DNA from: Microbulbifer variabilis ATCC 700307
GTDB lineage: Bacteria; Pseudomonadota; Gammaproteobacteria; Pseudomonadales; Cellvibrionaceae
Assembly (NCBI RefSeq): GCF_000380565.1
Contig: NZ_AQYJ01000028.1
Span: 186,001 to 250,000, forward strand
Direction: 5' to 3'
DNA length: 64,000 nucleotides
Below are positions 38,145 through 47,581 of this stretch, piece after piece; positions within the stretch are counted from its first letter, which is position 1; the number at the start of each line of letters is the position of its first letter. A model generated the notes under the pieces. It was not told where the DNA came from, did not search any database, and was given only the letters and a program-made list of their open reading frames with translations. The position numbers and the translations under genes were made by a program.

Positions 38145-38500
38145 CTGTTTCAACTTCCTGTGGCGGGTGCGGTCTTCAAGCTTCTAAAAAGTATCTGGAG
38201 CGGCACTCGAGTTCTAGGTACTCGGTGGATTCCTTTGGCTCGCAAAGTTAGGTTGTGCTGCCAGTCTCCCCAATCAGCAGTCGCGAGAGTGTACCCGCGG
38301 CCAGCCTGAGCGTCGAGGCGACGCTTTCGGCTTTTTGGTATATCTTCGTTAAACCGACGCGAATGTGCGTTTACCGGTAACTGCCTGGCAATGTCAGGGC
38401 AGCATTGAATAGGGCAATGGCCCTATATTGCAATAGACGCGCCATCGAAGCATTTGGATGCGGCAAAAATTGTGCAGGATAAGGCAAGGACCTCTCGCAC
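38145..38500. other. Divergent intergenic region tolC / pqiA-like
   Basis: In these 356 bp I see one compact hairpin, AGCGTCG-AGG-CGACGCT (38309-38325), roughly 180 bp upstream of each start. It could act on either divergent gene. No clear promoter or Mar/Rob-like box was recognised. Confidence 0.4.
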
Positions 38501-39151
38501 ATGGAACAGCTGCGTGATGATAAACAGATACGTTGGCAGCATGCTTGCCATGAGTGCGATCTATTGCTGACTGGCGGGTTGGCACCGCCCGGTCAAAAGC
38601 TGACTTGCCCACGCTGTGGTTGCACTCTGCATCGCAATGCCAATCACAGCGTCTACTACACCATTGCCTTAAGCTTGACTGGGCTACTGCTATTTATTCC
38701 CTCAGCGAGTCTCCCGCTCCTTAAATTCTCGTTATTCTCTTTTGGTGCCGAGAATACCCTGATGAATGGTGTTTATTCATTATTTAAAGCTGGCTATATC
38801 TGGTTGGCGTCACTGGTCTTATTCTGCAGTGTGCTGGCTCCTTTGGGAAAATTTCTGCTGCTGTTATTTGTTTGTTGCGGCAGTTTTTTGGGGCTGCTGG
38901 ATCGCTGGGTTTCTATTGCGGTGCGCTGGTACCAACATATCAAAGAGTGGGGGATGCTGGATGTATATATGCTCGGCATTCTTGTAGCGCTGATTAAATT
39001 AAGGGATCTGGGAAAAATGGATGTGGAACCGGGGCTGTATTGCTTTGGCGCCATGATGCTGGTTGCGAATCTCTCTTCACTCAGTTTTGACCAGAATGCC
39101 ATTTGGCACCGGCTGGCACTTCGGCGTGCTCAGCGGGAGAAACTGACATGA
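38501..39151 (+). CDS. PqiA/LetA-like protein, first half
   Basis: The 216-residue product has a zinc-ribbon motif (CHECDLLL with CPRCGCTL, residues about 16-45) and then about four membrane segments. Conserved PqiA-family spots include the TLMNGVYSLFKAG region and MLDVYMLGILVALIKL. It corresponds to one half of E. coli PqiA or YebS (LetA), which are single proteins of about 420 residues. Here the second half is encoded by the next gene, overlapping by 4 bp. The pair would form the inner-membrane partner of the MCE protein that follows, in lipid transport between membranes. Confidence 0.88.
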   Translation: MEQLRDDKQIRWQHACHECDLLLTGGLAPPGQKLTCPRCGCTLHRNANHSVYYTIALSLTGLLLFIPSASLPLLKFSLFSFGAENTLMNGVYSLFKAGYIWLASLVLFCSVLAPLGKFLLLLFVCCGSFLGLLDRWVSIAVRWYQHIKEWGMLDVYMLGILVALIKLRDLGKMDVEPGLYCFGAMMLVANLSSLSFDQNAIWHRLALRRAQREKLT

Positions 39152-39834
39152 GTTCGAAATTCCCTCGCAAAGGGATTCATGAGGGCCTGACAAGCTGTCT
39201 CAGCTGCCATCAATTAATTATTTTGCCAATTGCGGGTGGGCACTGCCGATGCCCTCGCTGTGGTGGACGGGTGCACGGGCGTATTTTGGGGAGTTTGATG
39301 CTTACCTGGGCACTAACAATTACCGGGGCCCTATTATTGTTACCAGCAAATATTCTCCCGATTATGACGGTGGTTTACCTTGGTGCCGGCGACCCAACCA
39401 CCATAATTAGTGGCGTTATGCAGCTATATAACAGCGGGATGTGGGGAATTGCGCTTATTGTCTTTGTGGCAAGTATTGCTGTGCCAGTAATGAAGTTGTT
39501 GGGCTTGGCTTTATTGCTGGTTCAGATGCAACTGCGCCTAACGTTTGTGCCTTCCCAGGCAATGAAAATCTATCGGGTAGTTGCCGGTATTGGGCGATGG
39601 TCTCTTCTGGATCTTTTTATGATTTCCATTTTGGTGGCATTAGTCGATATGGGATTTATTGCTCAGGTGGTGGCGGGTCCTGGCAGCACCGCTTTCGCCT
39701 CTGTGGTAATCGTTACTATGTTGGCTGCACGTTCTTTTGATCCCCGACTTATTTGGGATGCTTATGATGGTGACTTATACAGTAAGGATGTAGCACCGGA
39801 GACGGCACATCGGGGTGCCGCAGAAAATGGCTGA
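39148..39834 (+). CDS. PqiA/LetA-like protein, second half
   Basis: The 228-residue product starts at the ATG 39148, overlapping the previous stop (ATGA). It again has a zinc ribbon (CLSCHQLI with CPRCGGRV, about 17-46), then four membrane segments. The family motifs are YLGAGDPTTIISGVMQLYNSG and RWSLLDLFMISILVALVDMG. It is therefore a paralogue of the preceding gene, and together they equal one full-length LetA/PqiA. Its last codons overlap the start of the MCE gene by 8 bp, so the three genes are tightly coupled. Confidence 0.88.
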   Translation: MSSKFPRKGIHEGLTSCLSCHQLIILPIAGGHCRCPRCGGRVHGRILGSLMLTWALTITGALLLLPANILPIMTVVYLGAGDPTTIISGVMQLYNSGMWGIALIVFVASIAVPVMKLLGLALLLVQMQLRLTFVPSQAMKIYRVVAGIGRWSLLDLFMISILVALVDMGFIAQVVAGPGSTAFASVVIVTMLAARSFDPRLIWDAYDGDLYSKDVAPETAHRGAAENG

Positions 39835-42214
39835 TAATTTGCCCCCTGAAAATAGTGGCGTTGAAGGGGCACGTTTAAACGGTGGGGCCCAGCGGGGGGT
39901 GGTGCGCGCGAGTAAGGGATTACCGTTGGTTTGGATTCTGCCTTTGGTGGCGGGACTGATCGCAGTTTGGCTGCTATACCAGGACGTGGCCGAGGGAGAT
40001 GTAAAGGCGAGCATCCTGTTTCACTCTGGCGATGGCTTGGTGAAGGGGAAGACCGTCGTGAAGTATTCCGGTGTAGATATCGGCCTTGTGCAGGATGTAC
40101 GCCTGGTACCCAATGCTAAGGAGTTAAATGGTGCTGATGGAGTGTTGGCGGAGGTCAGCCTCAATCGCAGTGCAGAGTATCTGCTAGTTGAAGGGACTGA
40201 ATTCTGGGTAGTGAAACCGGAGCTTTCCATCACAGGTATCAGTGGTTTAGAGACATTACTATCAGGTAACTATATTGCAGTTGAATCTGGCAGCGGCAAA
40301 CGCAAGCGCGAATTTGTTGCGCTGGACCAGCCCCCGGCATTTATTCGCGGAGATGGCCTGCGCGTGGTGCTCAAATCCCGCCGCTTGGGCTCATTGAGCC
40401 GTGGCTCCCCTGTTTATTACCGCCAGTTAAGGGTGGGCCAGGTAGCGGATTACAGCCTTGAAGAGGATGGTAATGAAGTCAGTATCGAGCTGTTTATTCG
40501 TCGTGAATATGCCTATCTAATTCACCGGGGCAGCCGTTTTTGGAACAGTTCAGGTATTTCAATTGAAGGTGGCATCAGCGGAATTAGCATTAATTTGGAA
40601 TCTCTTGCCGCCTTGTTTGCCGGCGGTGTCAGCTTTTATACCCCGGAATCTCAGCGTCAATCCCCCTTAGCCGTAAATGGCACAGAATTTAAATTATATA
40701 AAAATTTTGCTGCTGCAGATGCAGGGATTTCTGTCACTTTAAATTTTGATCGCGGTGTAGATGTTACGCCTGGCAGCACCAAAGTGTATTACCAGGGGAT
40801 TCAAGTAGGTGAAGTCAGCAGGGCAAAAGCTAACAAGCGTATGGATGGCATAGAAGTTAAAGTGTTGATGGACCCAGTAACTGATGACCTCCTCAGTGAA
40901 AATACTCGTTTCTGGCTAGCCCCCCCCACATTTGACTTTACTGGCGGCCTTAACAAGCTGATTCAGGGCAATCGCATCGAAGTAGATCTTCGCCGGGGAA
41001 ACCGATCCCAGCGTATTTTTACGGCACGTGCCTCGGCACCGCCAAGAGATCCCCGCGTACCCGGTTTACACCTGCGTCTCACCACACGCAACCCAGGTTC
41101 ACTTCAACGAGGAGCTCCTGTGTACTTCCGGCGTATCGAAGTGGGTAAGGTGCAGGGAATGGAGCTGCGTAGAGATGGTGAGGGGGTTGAGGTGTACGTG
41201 GTAATTGAGCCGCGCTATGCGCACTTGGTACACCAGGGTACTCGTTTTTGGAATGTCAGCGGTCTGCGCGCCAGTGCCAGTCTTAGTGAGGGGATTGAAG
41301 TACAGGCGGACTCCTTGATGTCATTGTTGCGTGGGGGCGTTGCTTTTGGCATCCGGCGTGAGGATCGTGCGAAATCAGCACCAGTGCAAAATGGCGATCA
41401 ATTTCCTCTGTACAGCAGTCGTGAGGATGCACTTGAAGAAGGGATTGAAATACGAATCAACCTTCCCAGTGCGGAAGGGCTGAAAGTTGGGGCCCCTCTG
41501 CGCTATAAAGGTGTGCAAATTGGGGAAATTACTCGGTTACGTCTTGGCGCAGACCTCGGAGAGGTCCATGCCCGTGCCAAGCTTTATCACCGTGGTGCAA
41601 GCTTTGCCCGTGCAGGCACACGTATTTGGGTGGTGTCGCCACAGATAGGCATAAGTAAAGTTGCCCACCTGGATACATTGATAACCGGGCGCTATTTGGC
41701 TTTAGAGCCGGGCCTGGGGCCCATGCAAACGGAGTTTTATGCAGAGCTGCAAGCGCCTAAAGAGGATCTTGCCGATACCATGAGCCGACCCGGGTTAGCT
41801 GTGATACTGGATGCCGCGAGGCGCGGCTCTCTGGTAGCTGGGAGTCCCGTTTATTACCGGCAGGTCCAGGTGGGTGAGGTTACAGGTTTTTCCCTGGGAG
41901 AATTGGCTGACCGAGTTTACATCTATGTGCATATCGAGCCGCAGTATCAACCATTAGTGCGTGAGCACACTGTGTTTTGGAATGCCAGTGGTGTAGAGGT
42001 GAATTTTGGTTTGAGGAGCGGTCTTAATGTCAATACAGAATCCGCTCAAGCCTTGATAAAAGGGGGGGTTGCCTTTGCGACGCCGGAAGCGCCCTTCATG
42101 GGTTTCGAGGTGGAGAGCGGCAGTCACTATCCTTTGTACCCAAAAGCTGAACCTGAATGGTATAAGTGGAGTCCCAAAATAGAACTCTATGATTTTTCTG
42201 AACCGGTTAAATAA
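39827..42214 (+). CDS. Multi-domain MCE protein, PqiB/LetB-like, six MCE repeats
   Basis: The 795-residue protein starts at the ATG 39827 (a GTG four codons earlier is in frame). One membrane helix (about 31-52) is followed by a periplasmic chain of MCE domains. I count six repeats by the recurring core G-S/A-P-V-x-Y-R/K-x-x-x-V-G-x-V. Examples are KGKTVVKYSGVDIGLVQDV, RGSPVYYRQLRVGQVADY, GAPVYFRRIEVGKVQGM and AGSPVYYRQVQVGEVTGF. E. coli LetB has seven and PqiB three. Stacked rings of such domains form a tunnel for lipids between inner and outer membranes. The split PqiA/LetA genes directly upstream are the expected partners. Confidence 0.92.
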   Translation: MADNLPPENSGVEGARLNGGAQRGVVRASKGLPLVWILPLVAGLIAVWLLYQDVAEGDVKASILFHSGDGLVKGKTVVKYSGVDIGLVQDVRLVPNAKELNGADGVLAEVSLNRSAEYLLVEGTEFWVVKPELSITGISGLETLLSGNYIAVESGSGKRKREFVALDQPPAFIRGDGLRVVLKSRRLGSLSRGSPVYYRQLRVGQVADYSLEEDGNEVSIELFIRREYAYLIHRGSRFWNSSGISIEGGISGISINLESLAALFAGGVSFYTPESQRQSPLAVNGTEFKLYKNFAAADAGISVTLNFDRGVDVTPGSTKVYYQGIQVGEVSRAKANKRMDGIEVKVLMDPVTDDLLSENTRFWLAPPTFDFTGGLNKLIQGNRIEVDLRRGNRSQRIFTARASAPPRDPRVPGLHLRLTTRNPGSLQRGAPVYFRRIEVGKVQGMELRRDGEGVEVYVVIEPRYAHLVHQGTRFWNVSGLRASASLSEGIEVQADSLMSLLRGGVAFGIRREDRAKSAPVQNGDQFPLYSSREDALEEGIEIRINLPSAEGLKVGAPLRYKGVQIGEITRLRLGADLGEVHARAKLYHRGASFARAGTRIWVVSPQIGISKVAHLDTLITGRYLALEPGLGPMQTEFYAELQAPKEDLADTMSRPGLAVILDAARRGSLVAGSPVYYRQVQVGEVTGFSLGELADRVYIYVHIEPQYQPLVREHTVFWNASGVEVNFGLRSGLNVNTESAQALIKGGVAFATPEAPFMGFEVESGSHYPLYPKAEPEWYKWSPKIELYDFSEPVK

Positions 42215-42236
42215 GTATGAAAGTTAAGGAGTATTT

Positions 42237-42788
42237 ATGCGTTACATAATGACGGGTCTGGTGACATTGCTATTAATGGCAGGATGCCAGGAGATGCAGG
42301 TGGAGCGAGTAAATACAGGAGCCCAGCCGGTGGCTTTTTCCACCTACAAATGGGGAGTAACGCCGCTCGGGGATGCGCCCGATGCGCCGGCGCAATTGGT
42401 GGAGTTGGATGAAGAAATGCGTGGCACAGTCGCGGCGCAGTTGCAGCAAAGAGGTTATCGTCAGGTGGGGCAGGACCAGGAAGCCGATATGGTGGTTGAC
42501 TACCAGGTTGCCGTTGTTGATGAGTTTTTTTCCGGGGATACTAGGGACCCCAGTTGGGATAAACAGTTTGACAGTAATGCGCCCCAAGAGGTTGTAGAGT
42601 TACCGCCGCTTACTGATGCCCCTCTGGTGATTATGAGTGTGGGGATTGGTCGCCCAGGGGGGGAAATTATTTGGGGTGGAAGTGCCAGTGAACTACTGAC
42701 TCGCCCAGATAGCATTGAGCAGCGCCAGCGTCTCATTGTCCGGGGTGTGAGCGCCTTATTGAGGGATTTACCGGAGGCTTATCAGTAG
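42237..42788 (+). CDS. DUF4136-family lipoprotein
   Basis: The 183-residue product begins with a short lipoprotein signal ending in the lipobox LLMAGC (Cys near residue 17), so it is probably a substrate of Lgt and lipid-anchored. The rest fits DUF4136: FSTYKWG early, then the conserved ADMVVDYQVAVVDEF and a C-terminal IWGGSASELL segment. Position 22 bp after the MCE gene suggests it belongs to the same operon and may help the lipid-transport bridge at the outer membrane, which is inference. A strong bidirectional terminator follows. Confidence 0.8.
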   Translation: MRYIMTGLVTLLLMAGCQEMQVERVNTGAQPVAFSTYKWGVTPLGDAPDAPAQLVELDEEMRGTVAAQLQQRGYRQVGQDQEADMVVDYQVAVVDEFFSGDTRDPSWDKQFDSNAPQEVVELPPLTDAPLVIMSVGIGRPGGEIIWGGSASELLTRPDSIEQRQRLIVRGVSALLRDLPEAYQ

Positions 42789-42815
42789 CAGGTGCCAAAA
42801 TTTTGGCCTGATGTG

Positions 42816-42847
42816 AAAAAAGCCACCATAAATTGGTGGCTTTTTTT
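42816..42847. terminator. Bidirectional terminator after the DUF4136 lipoprotein gene
   Basis: AAAAAAGCCACCA (42816-42828) pairs with TGGTGGCTTTTTT (42834-42846) around TAAAT. It serves the plus operon and the convergent glycosyltransferase gene. Confidence 0.92.
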
Positions 42848-42852
42848 GTTCA

Positions 42853-43908
42853 TTAAGGGCGCCCTCGGTGCATTAGTTTATCGTAGAGCTCAATATAGGA
42901 GTCCACGATAAACTTTTTCGAATAGCCATTTGCATAGACCTCCGACGCATTTTCAATCAGGCTCTGGCGCAACTCAGGGTTGTCCAGTACTGATTTAATG
43001 GCTTTAGCTAGTGCGTCTGCATCATCGATCGGAGTGATTAGGCCGCTCTTACCGTCAGTAATTACCTCACCCGGCCCCTGGGAGTTGGTTGCTACTATTG
43101 GGCAGCGGTGCGCCCAGGACTCCATTACGATCGAGCCCAATCCCTCGTGGCGTGATGGGCACACAAATAGATCGGCAGTGCGCATCAGGGTGGTGACATC
43201 GTTGCGCCAGCCCAGAAAGCGTACCCGCTGATCCAGGCCAAGCCTGTGACACAGGGCCTTTAATTTGGCCTCCTCTGGCCCAGCACCTGCTAGCCACAGT
43301 GTCGCATTGGGAATCTGTGCCAGGGAGTGCAGCAGAACATTGAACCCTTTATTGATATGCAGACGTCCGGCAGCGAGAATCAGGGGTTTGTCTTCCGGAG
43401 TATTAAAACTGTTGCGTGGTAGAGGTTCTACAGGAGTCTCGTCGGCAAAGTTGGGGATATGAAAAATGCGGTCTTTGGGGATACCGCCATCAATCATATG
43501 CTGGCAGATGCCTTTACTGATACCGATCCAGTAATCTGCATGGCGGTAGTACTTAAGATTGTAGTAGTGCCCTAGGCGACTAACCAGTAAGTAGTTTTTT
43601 GAATTGGGGGTGATAATCGTGGCGCGCCCCATCCAGGTCATCACAATATCGGGCTGCCAGTTGCCCAAGGCCTCCCGGTAAATTCTGCGGCCGAGAAAAT
43701 CCAGCTTGCCACCAAACTTGAAGCCTTCAGTTTCAACGCCATTGTTACGCAGTGCCTGTACGCGATGGTCGTGGTTACGAATAAATGCCTTCTCGTTAAT
43801 TTCCCCTCTTGGGTTTAATCCACTTACCAGGCGTACAAAAAAATTTTCCGCACCACCGTGTTCGGCGCCGGCGAGGACTTGTGCCACTCGAATTGGCTTG
43901 TTACTCAT
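42853..43908 (-). CDS. Glycosyltransferase family 4
   Basis: The 351-residue GT-B protein begins IRVAQVLAGAEHGGAENFFV, the acceptor-side glycine loop of GT4 enzymes. The donor domain has LILAAGRLHINKGFNVLL, LAGAGPEEAKLKAL, RFLGWRNDVTTLM and the retaining-mechanism region CPSRHEGLGSIVMESWAHRCPIVAT. GGATTT precedes the ATG. It stands with the next glycosyltransferase, same strand, between the lipid-transport genes and nudF, where E. coli has nothing. It probably decorates LPS or another surface glycan. Confidence 0.9.
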   Translation of the reverse strand: MSNKPIRVAQVLAGAEHGGAENFFVRLVSGLNPRGEINEKAFIRNHDHRVQALRNNGVETEGFKFGGKLDFLGRRIYREALGNWQPDIVMTWMGRATIITPNSKNYLLVSRLGHYYNLKYYRHADYWIGISKGICQHMIDGGIPKDRIFHIPNFADETPVEPLPRNSFNTPEDKPLILAAGRLHINKGFNVLLHSLAQIPNATLWLAGAGPEEAKLKALCHRLGLDQRVRFLGWRNDVTTLMRTADLFVCPSRHEGLGSIVMESWAHRCPIVATNSQGPGEVITDGKSGLITPIDDADALAKAIKSVLDNPELRQSLIENASEVYANGYSKKFIVDSYIELYDKLMHRGRP

Positions 43909-43947
43909 AAATCCAACATATTAAGTGTGATTGGTTTGGCAGTGCCG

Positions 43948-44988
43948 TTATTTCAGGGTGCCATCCAGGTTGATATCGCGTGCCCAGGCATAGTCATGGC
44001 TAAATGGCTGCAAGCTTGTGGCTTCGACAATATACTGCGCATAGAGCTTGGAGTTCATTTCCGTATGGAAAAATTCCCGGGCCTTTGCTGCCCAGGCACG
44101 GCGTTTGGCATCATCATTTTGAAACTCTCGGATTTTTTCCAGTAGATCTTGCTCTTCTGAAAAATAAACGATGCTCTCTGGCGGTAGTAACTCATCAAAG
44201 TGCAATTTGTCACTGGTGAACTGCAGTATGCCGTTACCGGCAAGTTGTGCCATGCGTGCGGATGAATACCAGTAGTGGGTATCCTGACGATTAAAGTTCA
44301 GCCCCATTTTAGTTTGGGAGAGTGCACGATCGTAATCTCTTCCCCAGACCGGCGGCTCACCAAAACTGCCATAGGTTTTAAAATTTAATGAGTCCCCCAA
44401 GGCATCCTTGAGGTTCTTAACCATCTGCAGGCGCTTGGTAAAATTGTTGCTGTTACTGCAAAACAATAAGTCGATGGGCAGATCTGTGCGCTCAGCATTA
44501 TTAAGGTTTTCGATCGAAGTCTCTACTGGGTTTGGCATGTGGTAAACCCGAGCGCCGAAGCCTTCAAAAATTTTCAGTTCGCGGCGCCCAGTGGACACGA
44601 AAACTGCATCGGCGATTTCCGCGCGGTATTTAATTCGCTCCACATTACTGGGGACAAACAGAGGATCATTATTACAGTGCGCAATCATGCAGTTGGGCTG
44701 CTGCTTTTTAATTTCCCTCAGGGTATCGTTACCGATCATGTCGCAATGGCCTGCGATCACCAAGTCCGGTTCAAATGCTTCTACGGTTTCTAACAAACGG
44801 CGGTTGGCTTTGCTCACACCCAGGTCGCGGATGCCAAACGGGGCCTCAAATGCGGCTACATCCCGATCGCTGAATACTTGGGTGTTGTGATCATTTTTGA
44901 TCAGGCCAAAAGTCAATTTCTGCGCCCAGCTGACCCGTGTCTTGCCGTAGCGACGCAGTTGCTGATAGGCGATATTGAGCACTCTCAT
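43948..44988 (-). CDS. Glycosyltransferase with CgeB-like C-terminus
   Basis: The 346-residue product begins MRVLNIAYQQLRRYGKTRVSW. It has PDLVIAGHCDMIGNDTLREI, a central FCSNSNNFTKRLQMVKNL, and a C-terminal segment (GLNFNRQDTHYWYSSARMAQLAGNG, then the IVYFSEEQDLLEKI pattern). That segment resembles CgeB/YkvP-type glycosyltransferase domains (PF13524), in which the bearer is a GT-B enzyme of unknown donor. The gene is 39 bp upstream of the other glycosyltransferase on the same strand, so they probably act in one glycan. Recognition is by pattern and less sure than for its neighbour. Confidence 0.72.
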   Translation of the reverse strand: MRVLNIAYQQLRRYGKTRVSWAQKLTFGLIKNDHNTQVFSDRDVAAFEAPFGIRDLGVSKANRRLLETVEAFEPDLVIAGHCDMIGNDTLREIKKQQPNCMIAHCNNDPLFVPSNVERIKYRAEIADAVFVSTGRRELKIFEGFGARVYHMPNPVETSIENLNNAERTDLPIDLLFCSNSNNFTKRLQMVKNLKDALGDSLNFKTYGSFGEPPVWGRDYDRALSQTKMGLNFNRQDTHYWYSSARMAQLAGNGILQFTSDKLHFDELLPPESIVYFSEEQDLLEKIREFQNDDAKRRAWAAKAREFFHTEMNSKLYAQYIVEATSLQPFSHDYAWARDINLDGTLK

Positions 44989-45145
44989 AGTGGCGCACTC
45001 TCTAAAATCCAGGGAGATAATTCGTATGGCCGCTTGGTTCAGAGGCTGTTACGGTGGGCGCAGAGTATAACAGCTGGCTCGGGTCCATATAGCCCTGTAC
45101 TACCCAGAGTGCGAAAGACCTGTATCGCAAAGAGGAAGGCGAACA

Positions 45146-45808
45146 ATGCCAAGAAAAAGTAGTCAAAACGATTTGTATCCTGAGTTTTCTGCGGATTCTG
45201 TGGAAATCCTTTCCAAGGAAACAGTGTTCAAGGGATTTTTCACCATGTTGCGCTTGAGGCTACGCCACCGGCTATTTCGCGGCGGTTGGAGCAGCACATT
45301 TCAACGCGAGGTGTTTGTCCGTGGGCCTGCTGTCGGAGTACTACTTTATGATCCAGAACGGGACCTTGTAGCATTAACTGAACAGTTTCGCGCGGGTGCT
45401 CTAGAGCGTTCAGCTGGGCCCTGGTGTCTGGAGGTGGTCGCCGGAATGGTTGAGGAGGGAGAAGATCTGCGGGATGTGGCCCAACGCGAGGTGCAGGAAG
45501 AGGCCGGTTTGAAAGTGCAGGAATTGCACTTTATCCACAGCTATATGCCCAGTGTAGGGGGCAGTTCAGAGCGATTACACCTTTACTGTGGGCTAGTGGA
45601 CTTGAGTTCTGCAGAGGGGTACTTTGGCCTGGAAGATGAGAATGAAGATATACACCTAAGGGTGTTTACCCGGGATCTGATTCTTAGGACTTTGGGTGGG
45701 GACTATGCTCCAGGGGAGAACCCTATCGATAATGCACCCACTATCATTTGCATGCAGTGGCTGGAGTTAAACCGGGAAAAACTAGTAAAGATGACGCTAA
45801 CTGCCTGA
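45146..45808 (+). CDS. nudF: ADP-ribose pyrophosphatase (Nudix)
   Basis: NudF splits ADP-ribose and related ADP-sugars to AMP and sugar phosphate. The 220-residue product has a complete Nudix box, AGMVEEGEDLRDVAQREVQEEAGL (about residues 94-117), preceded by VALTEQFRAGALE and followed by the family's PSVGGSSERLHLYCGLVD. GAGGAAGGCGAACA precedes the ATG. It opens the nudF-yqiB-cpdA-yqiA-parE run that is conserved with E. coli and Pseudomonas, where tolC lies on the other side. Confidence 0.93.
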   Translation: MPRKSSQNDLYPEFSADSVEILSKETVFKGFFTMLRLRLRHRLFRGGWSSTFQREVFVRGPAVGVLLYDPERDLVALTEQFRAGALERSAGPWCLEVVAGMVEEGEDLRDVAQREVQEEAGLKVQELHFIHSYMPSVGGSSERLHLYCGLVDLSSAEGYFGLEDENEDIHLRVFTRDLILRTLGGDYAPGENPIDNAPTIICMQWLELNREKLVKMTLTA

Positions 45809-45895
45809 CCGGTCATTATGCCTTGCACTCTGTTACCTGCTGTAAGGGCAAACTGAGATCTGAGTCACGGCGGCAATAGAATCGGAGTGTTGATA

Positions 45896-46417
45896 ATGGC
45901 TGTACTGGGCGAGGCACAGGCGCGACAGCGCAAACGGCAACAATTGTCGCCAAATGGCAATGAAAGTGCAGTGTATAGAGTCGATCTGCCGTCATATCAT
46001 GCCGACTGCGATGCAAACTACCTGCGTCTGATCAAATTGCTGCCACAGCTTTCAGAGAGGGAGTTGTGGCGCTATCAATTGCCCGGAGGCACTCTGATAC
46101 TGGGAGTGAAGGCGCGATCTAGGTACACGACGGAAGTGTCCCTGAGCGCGGAGGTAAGCCTCAGTAAGTGCCGCTGGCTGGAACCCCCGGACTTAACTGT
46201 GCGTCTTTATCACGATGCGTGCATGGCGGAGGTAATCACAGCCAATGGTCGCGGGCCGGTGGGTGGTAAAGGAGTTGATACCGCTTACCCGAATCCCCGT
46301 ATGCAACGCGCAGATGAGAGACCTCAGGCGAACCGTTATCTCGGCGAATGGCTTGAGTACTGTCTCGCAAATGGTCGCGCAGAATTTGATCTGGTGCTGG
46401 ATGGCCGGAGATTTTGA
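45896..46417 (+). CDS. yqiB: DUF1249 (YqiB-like) protein
   Basis: The 173-residue product starts at the ATG 45896 with GGAG about 9 nt upstream. It matches DUF1249: SYHADCDANYLRLIKLLPQL near the N-terminus, then the TEVSLSAEV strand, LTVRLYHDACMAEVI and a C-terminal NRYLGEWLEYCLANGR. The function of the family is unknown. Its constant place between nudF and cpdA in many gammaproteobacteria is the only context. No signal peptide or membrane segment is seen, so it is probably cytosolic. Confidence 0.88.
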   Translation: MAVLGEAQARQRKRQQLSPNGNESAVYRVDLPSYHADCDANYLRLIKLLPQLSERELWRYQLPGGTLILGVKARSRYTTEVSLSAEVSLSKCRWLEPPDLTVRLYHDACMAEVITANGRGPVGGKGVDTAYPNPRMQRADERPQANRYLGEWLEYCLANGRAEFDLVLDGRRF

Positions 46418-46458
46418 TTCTGCAGTAGAGCACATGGATGTGAACACAAGGTGAGCAA

Positions 46459-47283
46459 GTGATTCGCGAACACAATAAGTCGAAGTCTCCCCCTGGGGCG
46501 ACATCGCACCGTTTGATCCAGATCACAGATCCACATATCGGCAGCAGGCCCGATTATCAATTGCTGGGTCTGGATACCGGCCACACACTCGACGAGGTTT
46601 TGGCGACAGTTATCGCCAAACAACCCCGTGCTCAAGCCCTGGTTGCCACCGGTGATATCAGTGCGAACGGCTCGGAGGCCTCCTATTGTCGCTTTTTGCA
46701 AAAAATTCGCACCATTCCTATTCCCTGGTACTGGCTTCCCGGCAATCATGATGTGAGTGCACGTATGCGGCAGTTGGCTCCCAATCGGAGCACGGATTTG
46801 ATCGCACTGGGTAATTGGCGATTATTACTGCTGGATACCAGTGTGGAGGGCCAGATATGTGGTGGACTGGGTGAGGCACAACTGGAACGCCTTCAACTGC
46901 TACTATGGGAAACTCGAGAGCATCCGGTGATGATTATGATGCACCACCAGCCTGTTCCTGTGGGCAGTAAATGGATTGATGGCCATATGCTTCGTGCGGG
47001 GCGTGACCAACTTTTACAGATGGTGGATCAAGCACCTCAAGTTAAAGCCTTGGTGTGGGGCCATGTACACCAGCAATTTGACAGCAACCGAGGACAGATC
47101 GGCTTGCACGCAACGCCGTCTACTTCGGTACAGTTCACCCCTGGCAGCGGCCCTTTCGCGGTAGATGACGAAATGCCTGGCTATCGTTGGTTTGAGCTGC
47201 ACAATGATGGCACCTACACCACTGGCGTGGAGCGCGTGGCCATCTCTAAATATTATGTGGATCTTGCCTCTTCAGGTTATTGA
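46459..47283 (+). CDS. cpdA: 3',5'-cyclic AMP phosphodiesterase
   Basis: CpdA hydrolyses cAMP and so tempers CRP-dependent regulation. The 274-residue product starts at a GTG (46459) with AAGGTGAG upstream. Metallophosphoesterase ligands are in order: ITDPHIG (Asp, His), VATGDISANGS (Asp), LPGNHDV (Asn, His), IMMHHQPVPVGS (His) and WGHVHQQFD (His, His), followed by HATPSTSVQF typical of CpdA. A weak hairpin follows the gene. It is the third member of the conserved nudF-to-parE group. Confidence 0.95.
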   Translation: MIREHNKSKSPPGATSHRLIQITDPHIGSRPDYQLLGLDTGHTLDEVLATVIAKQPRAQALVATGDISANGSEASYCRFLQKIRTIPIPWYWLPGNHDVSARMRQLAPNRSTDLIALGNWRLLLLDTSVEGQICGGLGEAQLERLQLLLWETREHPVMIMMHHQPVPVGSKWIDGHMLRAGRDQLLQMVDQAPQVKALVWGHVHQQFDSNRGQIGLHATPSTSVQFTPGSGPFAVDDEMPGYRWFELHNDGTYTTGVERVAISKYYVDLASSGY

Positions 47284-47290
47284 TTTGCAT

Positions 47291-47321
47291 CAACCCGGTA
47301 CCAATTAGCTGTAGCGGGTTG
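47291..47321 (+). terminator. Possible terminator after cpdA
   Basis: CAACCCG (47291-47297) and CGGGTTG (47315-47321) can pair with a 17-nt loop, followed by a T/C-rich stretch. It is weak because of the long loop and interrupted U-tract. Confidence 0.3.
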
Positions 47322-47581
47322 CCTGTCTTCTGTTTCTTGATTGTTGAATAGTACAAAACCATTCTTAACGAACTAACTACTATCTTTCCTCCCCGGTCGC
47401 CGTACAATGAAATTCCCTGGATTGGGCGCAAGTCCAATCATTGGTATAGGGATTGATCGGCGAAAATCAGAGCTATAAAAGTGTGACGCTGCAATGAGCA
47501 GCCTAAAAAGTGTGGTAATTGATCGCTGTGTTCGAGCTCCATTCGCCGGGTTGATAACATCGGGAAGTCAGGAGTTTAGAA

